From an uncultured Campylobacter sp. (lineage in GTDB: Bacteria; Campylobacterota; Campylobacteria; Campylobacterales; Campylobacteraceae), in contig NZ_CALUTC010000014.1 of assembly GCF_944323605.1 (NCBI RefSeq), forward strand, positions 1 through 38,730: a stretch of 38,730 nucleotides of DNA, written 5' to 3'. The stretch's first letter is position 1. Each line of letters begins with the position of its first letter. The notes beneath the pieces were generated by a model. It was not told where the DNA came from. It was given only the letters and a program-made list of their open reading frames with translations, and searched no databases. Shown here piece by piece: positions 33,515-38,730 of the stretch. Position numbers and translations under genes: made by a program.

Positions 33515-34163
33515 GATAGAAGATATAAGCAAAAAAAGTAAAGATGAAATTCTAAAATCCTTAGACAATGCTTATAGGATAAAAAATTTTCAGCATTCAA
33601 ACAGCATAGATCCTGTAGAACATATACAAAGTAGCGGTAATGCCATAGAAGAGCTTAAGGCTAAAATGTCGGCTAATAAATACATAGTAGAAGAGAGTTC
33701 TAAGGATAGACTAGAAGAAAAAATAAATGAAATAGTCTCTAAGTATGGCTATAAAAAGATGATTTATGGAACAGGCTTGGGCTTAGACTTAGGCAAGATT
33801 AATGCTGATGAAAAAATTTGCTTTGATAAAGAAATAGAAAATTTAAGGCAAGATGTTTTTCATAGCGATTTTTCCGTCGTTAATGCTAAATACGGAGTTA
33901 GCTCTCACGGCGTTGCTTTGCTTACCTCATCAAAAGAACAACCTAGAATGTTATCTTTAGCCCCTATGCTTTGTATAGTTTTGCTTAAAAAAGAAAATGT
34001 GGTAAAAAGTCTTAGCGAGGCTTTAAATTTGGTAAAAAAAGAAAGTGAAATTTTACCAAGCAATATACTTTTCGTAGCAGGACCATCAAGAACAGCGGAT
34101 ATAGAGTTAATAACCGTGTTTGGTGTGCATGGCTCACAACAAGTTCATATAGTGCTTTACTAA
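33507..34163 (+). CDS. lutC: L-lactate oxidation subunit LutC (LldG), LUD domain
   Basis: A 218-residue LUD-domain protein that completes the LutABC lactate oxidation complex. The family pattern is clear in the C-terminal part: NAKYGVSSHGVALLTSSKEQ (T-G-x-G-like substrate loop), LSLAPMLCIVLLKKENV and LFVAGPSRTADIELITVFGV followed by HGSQQVHIVL. The frame is open to an ATG at 33483, but the ATG at 33507 has AAGGGA 5 nt upstream, gives the usual N-terminus MSRIEDISKK, and overlaps the lutB stop by 8 nt. Confidence 0.92.
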   Translation: MSRIEDISKKSKDEILKSLDNAYRIKNFQHSNSIDPVEHIQSSGNAIEELKAKMSANKYIVEESSKDRLEEKINEIVSKYGYKKMIYGTGLGLDLGKINADEKICFDKEIENLRQDVFHSDFSVVNAKYGVSSHGVALLTSSKEQPRMLSLAPMLCIVLLKKENVVKSLSEALNLVKKESEILPSNILFVAGPSRTADIELITVFGVHGSQQVHIVLY

Positions 34164-34165
34164 AA

Positions 34166-34185
34166 AAGGCGGATTTTTCCGCCTT
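34166..34185. terminator. Bidirectional terminator between lutC and the alcohol dehydrogenase gene
   Basis: An 8-bp GC-rich stem (AAGGCGGA at 34166-34173, TCCGCCTT at 34178-34185) around a T4 loop. On the minus strand it is followed by a T6 run, so it is a strong terminator for the alcohol dehydrogenase gene; on the plus strand it begins 3 nt after lutC. Confidence 0.88.
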
Positions 34186-34188
34186 AGA

Positions 34189-35277
34189 TTATTCTTTCAA
34201 GCTTTTCATATCTATAACATAGCGAAATTTAGCTTTTCCACTTGTTAGATTGTCGTAAGCTTCGTCTATTTGATTTACTGTTATTAATTCTGTTTCAGGG
34301 TATATTTTATTTTGTAAAGAAAAGTCAAGCATTTCTTGGGTTTCTTTCATACCACCTATCAATGAACCATAAACCTTTTTATGTGCGTTGAATATAAGTC
34401 CGGCTGTTCCTATTTTTGGCTCTACTTCTGTTGGAGGTAGTCCAACTATCCCCATTTCTCCACCTAATTTTAAAAGTTTTAGATACTGTGTTATATCGTA
34501 AGGTGTAGGTATTGTAGAAAGTATCATATCAAATCTTTCTTTTACTACCGCAGTATCTGTCGTATCATAAAGCTTTGTTACGCCCATTTGTAAGGCTTCT
34601 TTTTCCTTATTTTTGTTTCTAGCAAAAACATAAACTTCAGCCCCCATTTTTATGGCGTATTTTACAGCCATCATTCCAAGCCCACCAAATCCAGCAACAG
34701 CTACCTTATCTCCGCTTTTTACTTTGCTAAATTTTAATGGTGCATATGTGGTTATACCAGCACAAAGCAAGGGTGCTACTTTTTCAAGAGGTGCATCTTT
34801 AGGAACTGTTACTGCAAAATCTTCGCTTACTACTATATTATTTGAGTATCCACCGTATGTTGGCTCATTGTTATGATGATAATCAAGGCAGTCGTAAGTT
34901 GCAACCATACCCTTTTCACAATACTGCTCATTGCTTATTTTGCAAGCTTCGCATTCCCCGCAAGAATTTACCATACAGCCAACTCCAGCATAATCACCAA
35001 CTTTAAATTTTTTCACCTTTTCACCTACAGCTATGACTTTACCAGCTATTTCGTGTCCGGGAACCATAGGATAAATTCCCTCGTGCCATTCACTTCTAGC
35101 TGAGTGTATATCGCTATGACAAATTCCAGCATAAAGAATTTCTATAAGTATATCCCTTTCTCCAAGTGCGTGGCGAGTGAAGTTAAATATCTTAAATTTA
35201 GAACTCTTGCTATCTACCGCAAAGCCTGTAGCTGAAATTCTAGCCTTGTTTTTTACTTCTTCTAATTGTTTTTGCAC
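34189..35277 (-). CDS. Zinc-dependent alcohol dehydrogenase, cinnamyl-alcohol (YahK/AdhC) type
   Basis: Cytosolic NADP(H)-dependent medium-chain dehydrogenase/reductase, likely reducing aldehydes. 362 residues. The catalytic zinc ligands are Cys53 in GICHSDIHSARSEW and His75-Glu76 in PGHEIAG, with a further Cys in LLCAGITTYAPL. The structural zinc is held by Cys106, 109, 112 and 120 in VNSCGECEACKISNEQYC. The Rossmann fold GFGGLGMMAVKYA follows. This combination places it with the CAD group. The start is a GTG at 35277 with AAAGGAG 5 nt upstream; no ATG gives a better fit. Divergent from mdaB, another redox-defence gene; in C. jejuni the homologues (Cj1548c and mdaB) also lie close together. 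Confidence 0.9.
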   Translation of the reverse strand: MQKQLEEVKNKARISATGFAVDSKSSKFKIFNFTRHALGERDILIEILYAGICHSDIHSARSEWHEGIYPMVPGHEIAGKVIAVGEKVKKFKVGDYAGVGCMVNSCGECEACKISNEQYCEKGMVATYDCLDYHHNNEPTYGGYSNNIVVSEDFAVTVPKDAPLEKVAPLLCAGITTYAPLKFSKVKSGDKVAVAGFGGLGMMAVKYAIKMGAEVYVFARNKNKEKEALQMGVTKLYDTTDTAVVKERFDMILSTIPTPYDITQYLKLLKLGGEMGIVGLPPTEVEPKIGTAGLIFNAHKKVYGSLIGGMKETQEMLDFSLQNKIYPETELITVNQIDEAYDNLTSGKAKFRYVIDMKSLKE

Positions 35278-35305
35278 GTGTTCTCCTTTATGTAAATTTA
35301 ATGTA

Positions 35306-35311
35306 ATTATA
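35306..35311 (-). promoter_or_regulatory. Promoter of the alcohol dehydrogenase gene
   Basis: On the minus strand TATAAT (35311-35306) lies 28 nt upstream of the GTG start, preceded by GTTT. A TTGACT sequence occurs 19 nt further upstream and could be a weak -35 box. Confidence 0.65.
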
Positions 35312-35319
35312 AAACATTA

Positions 35320-35376
35320 GACCTACTATAAGTCAATAGATAAAACAAAAATTATTTACTTTTATAAAGTATAAAT
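35320..35376. promoter_or_regulatory. Possible shared operator region between the divergent alcohol dehydrogenase and mdaB genes
   Basis: Two short dyads lie between the divergent starts: GAC(N9)GTC around ACTATAAGT at 35320-35334, and ACTTTTATAAAGT at 35358-35370 (5-bp arms). The second overlaps likely mdaB -10 candidates (TATAAA at 35363 or 35370). HxlR/MarR-type redox regulators act at the corresponding locus in C. jejuni (RrpA), but no such regulator gene is in this window, so the link is only suggestive. Confidence 0.3.
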
Positions 35377-35401
35377 TAAGAAAAAAATTAAAGGAAAAGC
35401 T

Positions 35402-35980
35402 ATGAAAAGCGTATTGCTTATAAATGGTAGCAAGAAATTTGGCAATAGCGAGGGCAGACTTAGTCAGACCTTACAGCAAGTAGCAAAAGAGACTTTGCAA
35501 ACTCTTGGGCTAAAAGTTTTAGAAACGTATATTGACAAGGGTTATGAGATAGATTCTGAAGTGCAAAAACTACTAGACTGTGATGCGTGGATATATCAAA
35601 TGCCCGGCTGGTGGATGGGTGAGCCTTGGATTGTGAAAAAATATATCGATGAGGTATATCTAGCTGCAGCTGGAAAATTCTTCACAAGCGATGGACGACA
35701 TAGTGATAATCCAACTAAAAATTACGGCACAGGAGGGCTTTTGCAAGATAAAAGATATATGTTTTCTCTCACTTGGAATGCACCGTTAGAAGCTTTCACA
35801 GATAAAAATGAGTTTTTTGGTGGTGTGGGTGTAGATGGTGTGTATTTGCATTTGCATAAAGCTCATGAATTTATGGGTATGAAAGCCCTGCCTACATTTA
35901 TCTGTAATGATGTGGTCAAAAATCCTCAAGTAGAAAAATACAAGGCTGATTATAAGGCACATTTGCAAAAAATGTTTTAA
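35402..35980 (+). CDS. mdaB: NADPH:quinone reductase MdaB, flavodoxin-like
   Basis: Flavin-dependent two-electron quinone reductase that protects against oxidative stress. The 192-residue protein has the N-terminal flavodoxin-like fold start VLLINGSKKFGNSEGRLSQT (phosphate-binding loop) and the family motif YQMPGWWMGEPWIVKKYIDE. FTSDGRHSDNPTKNYGTGGL and FSLTWNAPLEAF match MdaB proteins. AAAGGAAAAGC precedes the ATG at 35402. It converges on tilS with an 18-nt gap and no clear hairpin. Confidence 0.92.
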   Translation: MKSVLLINGSKKFGNSEGRLSQTLQQVAKETLQTLGLKVLETYIDKGYEIDSEVQKLLDCDAWIYQMPGWWMGEPWIVKKYIDEVYLAAAGKFFTSDGRHSDNPTKNYGTGGLLQDKRYMFSLTWNAPLEAFTDKNEFFGGVGVDGVYLHLHKAHEFMGMKALPTFICNDVVKNPQVEKYKADYKAHLQKMF

Positions 35981-35998
35981 AAGTATATGTATCCCTCT

Positions 35999-36970
35999 TT
36001 AAGAGTTTAAAAAGCACAAAAAATCTTTTAAAGATATTTTGTGCTTAAATAAATAAGCTCTTAAAAGTGGTGGAATGTTAGCCTTTCTAAAAAGCTCTCT
36101 GTCTTTTTTTGGGATTTTTTCAGACCTTTCATACAAAAAAAGCAAGGCTTTGTTTTGAATGTAACAAATCCCAAGCTTATGACTTATAACACAGTCTCCT
36201 TTTAAAGCCTCTTTTCTTTGTTTTGCACTAAGCACAAAGCCTAATTTTTTCGCATTTTTAGCTATAACAGATTCTTTTATATCGCACAGTAAAATGCCAT
36301 TAAATTCTTTCTCCTCGCAAGGATATAAATTGTTAATATCTTTTTGCAAATAAGCAAAGGTGTTTTTTACGCCTGTATGAAATTCACTTACAAAAGGTTT
36401 TGCAAAATACTTTCTTATTCTGTTTCTAAAATACTTTTCATCATAATTGCTCTCATCTTTAAAAAAAGATATATTTTCTCTTTTTAAAAAATCTAAAATT
36501 TCATCTTTGCAAGTATCTAGCATAGGTCTTAATAAAATGTATTGTTTTCTCTTGCTTATATAATTAAAATCGCACAGTTCTAAAAGTCCAGCCCCTTTGC
36601 TAAGCTGCATCAAAAACCATTCAAATTTGTCATTTAAATTGTGTGCTAAGATTAAGTTTTCATAAGTATATTTTTCGCAAAGTTCGTCAAAAAAACCATA
36701 TCTAAAATCTCTAGCATTTTTTTCAAAATTTGAATCAAAAAAGGGCGCTTTCTTGCAAAAAAAATTTTTTGAAAATTTGTTTGCTAATTTCCTAGCTTCA
36801 GATTCTTCTATGTCGCTATTTTTCCTTGTGCCGTAATTTACAAATGCTATATCAAAACTAATCCCCTCTTTTTCTAAGAGAAAAAATAAGGCACTTGAAT
36901 CGCTTCCGTAAGAAAAGGCTAATAAATTCTTTTTGCCTTTCATTTCATCTAAACATATTTTGTTTAACAT
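35999..36970 (-). CDS. tilS: tRNA(Ile)-lysidine synthase
   Basis: Modifies the wobble C34 of the CAU-anticodon tRNA(Ile) to lysidine so that it reads AUA, an essential step and important in an AUA-rich genome like this. The ATP-pyrophosphatase P-loop is [17 protein letters not shown], with Tyr in place of the first Gly of the usual SGGxDS, then [14 protein letters not shown] and [20 protein letters not shown] with the D-x-x-E catalytic pair. [18 protein letters not shown] is the conserved recognition segment. The 323-residue length matches the short epsilonproteobacterial form without the extended C-terminal domain. Its ATG overlaps the rimO stop by 7 nt. Confidence 0.92.
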   Translation of the reverse strand: MLNKICLDEMKGKKNLLAFSYGSDSSALFFLLEKEGISFDIAFVNYGTRKNSDIEESEARKLANKFSKNFFCKKAPFFDSNFEKNARDFRYGFFDELCEKYTYENLILAHNLNDKFEWFLMQLSKGAGLLELCDFNYISKRKQYILLRPMLDTCKDEILDFLKRENISFFKDESNYDEKYFRNRIRKYFAKPFVSEFHTGVKNTFAYLQKDINNLYPCEEKEFNGILLCDIKESVIAKNAKKLGFVLSAKQRKEALKGDCVISHKLGICYIQNKALLFLYERSEKIPKKDRELFRKANIPPLLRAYLFKHKISLKDFLCFLNS

Positions 36971-38277
36971 ATCTTTCTTATAGCTCTTGCTAGTAGTTTT
37001 TTATCGAAAGTATCTATAATTTCACACTCATACAGCTTCCCACTTTTAAGCTTACCACAAAGACTTTCGTTTATGAGAATTTCTCCGTCTATATCCCTAT
37101 CCCACCTCATATCTTTTGCACCATAAAAAAAATTACCCTCGCTAGAAACACCATTTACAAAGGCTTTTACTGTTTTGTTGAGTTCTTTTTTAAGGCTTTT
37201 TTCTATGCTTTCATCTACTATTTTTTCTATTATTTTAAGCCTTGAATTTATTATTTTAAATGGTATTTGCTCCATTTTAAAAGCGGCTGTGTCCTCTTCT
37301 TTAGAATAAGAAAAAATGCTTATCCTATCAAAGTCAAATTTTTTTATAAAATCACACAATTCATCAAAATCCTTATCACTTTCTCCAGGATGTCCTACTA
37401 TAAAAGCTGTTCTTAAAAAACTATCTTTTGCCTCTCTCATCAAAGACAATATCTCTTTTAATTGTTTTTTGTCAGTATTTCTACGCATTATTTTTAGCAT
37501 ATTATCGCTTATGTGCTGAAGCGGCATATCAAAATAATTTACAAATTTTTTAGAGTTTATTATTTTTTCTACAAGCTTGATGCTAAGCGAATTTGGATAA
37601 AGGTATAAAATTCTAGCACAAATTAAATCATCTATTTTTTCCACCTCATCTATAAGCTTTAAAAGCCCATCTTTAAAGCCTTTATCGTAAAGATACGATG
37701 AGCTATCTTGAGCTATAAAAGAAATATCAACAAAACCTTTGCTAACAAGTTTTTTAACCTCATCTACCACGCTTTTTATACTTCTTGATTTTAATCTACC
37801 TTTAAAGCTAGGTATGGCACAAAAAGCACAGTTTTGATTGCAGCCTTCTGAAATTTTTACAAAAGCGTGAAAATTTGAACCACTTATAATCCTATCGCTA
37901 TCACCGTTTTGCAGATATGTAGAAGAGGAAAACAAAGAGCTTTTTTTAAGTATCATTTCATCTATCTTATCATAATCTGCAACCCCTGTAAAAACATCAA
38001 CTTCTGGTAATTCTTTCATAAGTTCATCTTTATATCTTTGTATCAGACAGCCAGTTACTGCTAAAAGTGAATTTTTCTTTCTTAAACTATGAAGCTCTAG
38101 TATGGTATTTATGCTTTCTTTCTTTGCACTATTTATAAAACCACAAGTATTTACTATCAAAACATCAGCTTCACTAGGCTCATCGCATAATTCATAATCT
38201 TTTAAACGACCAAGCATTATTTCACTATCTACTAAATTTTTATTGCAACCTAGGGAATGTAAGTAAAGTTTTGCCAT
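36964..38277 (-). CDS. rimO: Ribosomal protein S12 methylthiotransferase
   Basis: Radical-SAM enzyme that adds a methylthio group to the conserved aspartate of ribosomal protein S12. Counting from the ATG at 38277, the N-terminal cluster cysteines are 11, 45 and 77 ([28 protein letters not shown]). The radical-SAM triad is Cys146, 150 and 153 in [10 protein letters not shown]-terminal TRAM domain follows from about residue 370. An ATG at 38283 is only 3 nt from the AAAGAG site, so the second ATG (38277, product [11 protein letters not shown]) is preferred. Co-transcribed with tilS. Confidence 0.94.
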   Translation of the reverse strand: MAKLYLHSLGCNKNLVDSEIMLGRLKDYELCDEPSEADVLIVNTCGFINSAKKESINTILELHSLRKKNSLLAVTGCLIQRYKDELMKELPEVDVFTGVADYDKIDEMILKKSSLFSSSTYLQNGDSDRIISGSNFHAFVKISEGCNQNCAFCAIPSFKGRLKSRSIKSVVDEVKKLVSKGFVDISFIAQDSSSYLYDKGFKDGLLKLIDEVEKIDDLICARILYLYPNSLSIKLVEKIINSKKFVNYFDMPLQHISDNMLKIMRRNTDKKQLKEILSLMREAKDSFLRTAFIVGHPGESDKDFDELCDFIKKFDFDRISIFSYSKEEDTAAFKMEQIPFKIINSRLKIIEKIVDESIEKSLKKELNKTVKAFVNGVSSEGNFFYGAKDMRWDRDIDGEILINESLCGKLKSGKLYECEIIDTFDKKLLARAIRKIC

Positions 38278-38312
38278 TTTCATTACTCTTTTTTTGATAA
38301 AATAAAATTTTA

Positions 38313-38318
38313 ATTATA
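38313..38318 (-). promoter_or_regulatory. Promoter of rimO-tilS
   Basis: On the minus strand TTTTTTTGA is followed by TATAAT (38318-38313), an extended -10 with the T-rich element right upstream, about 36 nt before the rimO start. Confidence 0.7.
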
Positions 38319-38345
38319 TCAAAAAAACAATAAAAGGAAAACACA

Positions 38346-38730
38346 GTGACAGCTTACGTGCATATAGGGACAGGAAAAACTGGTACCAGCACCTTACAGG
38401 CATTTTTTGATAAAAATCAAGAAAGTTTAAAGCATAAAAAACTTGTATATCCTAGTTCTAGGCTAGAAGTTCATAAACATGTATTTTTAGATTATATGGT
38501 AGTGAGAGAGTGTAAAAAAGCTTTTTAGAAAAGGAAAAATTGATATTAGAATTAAAAAAAGATCTTAGAGAAAATAAAGACAAATCCTTTATTTTTTCAA
38601 GTGAAGATGTGTTTTGGTGGCATAAAGATGTAGATAAGACAGCTCTCGCTTTGAAAGAATTTTTCACAGAAGTAGGTTTTGATGATATAAAAATAATCGT
38701 ATATATAAGATCTCAAGCCGATCTTTTTCT
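38346..38730 (+). pseudogene. Sulfotransferase-like gene, frameshifted at an A tract and cut by the window end
   Basis: Starts at GTG 38346 with AGGAAAA 7 nt upstream. The N-terminus MTAYVHIGTGKTGTSTLQAF has the phosphosulfate-binding loop of PAPS-dependent sulfotransferases (G-T-G-K-T-G-T-S). The frame stops at TAG 38526-38528 after 60 codons. Coding sequence continues in the frame that starts at GAA 38528: EKEKLILELKKDLRENKDKS, then FIFSSEDVFWWHKDVDK and IIVYIRSQADLF to the window end, matching the family's SSE and VYxRxQ regions. One extra base in A6 (38514-38519) or T5 (38522-38526) would join them as ECKKSFLEKEK. It may be phase-off, a real pseudogene, or an assembly error; I cannot see the 3' half. 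Confidence 0.75.

Noticed and set aside
1..38730. Search for tRNA or rRNA genes, CRISPR repeats, insertion sequences, integrases and attachment sites
   Set aside because: None seen by eye: intergenic gaps are short and AT-rich, there are no transposase or integrase motifs, and the only sizeable direct repeat is the cetB/cetC block.

Overview
The window is AT-rich, densely packed bacterial chromosome that reads as a Campylobacter (Epsilonproteobacteria/Campylobacterota). Evidence: the gene run pncB-like/nrdB/RDD/pyrE/frr/secG/BI-1/carbonic anhydrase/MscS matches the order I know from C. jejuni (Cj0231c-Cj0238). A CetC-CetA-CetB energy-taxis cassette, a large FlgE behind a sigma54 promoter, an lctP-lutABC lactate cluster, extended -10 promoters with T-rich upstream DNA and no clear -35 box, and intragenic poly-G tracts all agree. 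The overall order differs from C. jejuni (fumC beside pcm; an alpha-2-macroglobulin/pbpC pair present), so it is probably another Campylobacter species. I saw no tRNA, rRNA, CRISPR array, insertion sequence or prophage gene.

Layout. 1-1600: tail of an upstream gene (possibly a chemoreceptor), then fumC. 1597-6625: a leftward operon secG-frr-pyrE-RDD-nrdB-pncB-pcm, tightly spaced or overlapping. 6681-9967: a leftward BI-1 membrane protein, then rightward carbonic anhydrase and an MscS-type channel. 9973-18047: a small secreted protein divergent from a large lipoprotein alpha-2-macroglobulin that overlaps pbpC, a periplasmic anti-protease and wall-repair pair. 18049-19218: an SbmA/BacA-like transporter on the minus strand. 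19381-21793: the cetC-cetA-cetB energy-taxis set. 21964-24603: hook protein flgE. 24640-24873: a gene-free stretch with strong RNA hairpins, a candidate small RNA. 24970-27698: a phosphoethanolamine transferase and a GT9-type glycosyltransferase, both surface-modification genes. 27747-34163: an sCache chemoreceptor divergent from the L-lactate permease and LutABC oxidation genes. 34189-38277: a zinc alcohol dehydrogenase divergent from mdaB, then tilS and rimO. 38346-end: a frameshifted, truncated sulfotransferase-like gene.

The most notable theme is contingency. Three poly-G tracts lie within 7.7 kb (19914, 26200, 27570). One of 11 G sits in the leader or start region of the energy-taxis transducer cetA; two of 9 G are inside the surface-modification genes. 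Each +/-1 change in the two coding tracts gives a stop codon within a few codons. Together with a 74-nt perfect repeat between cetC and cetB, a T12 run against the -10 box of the alpha-2-macroglobulin gene, and an A6-tract frameshift in the sulfotransferase-like gene, the window holds several potential sites of reversible or stochastic variation in motility and surface functions.
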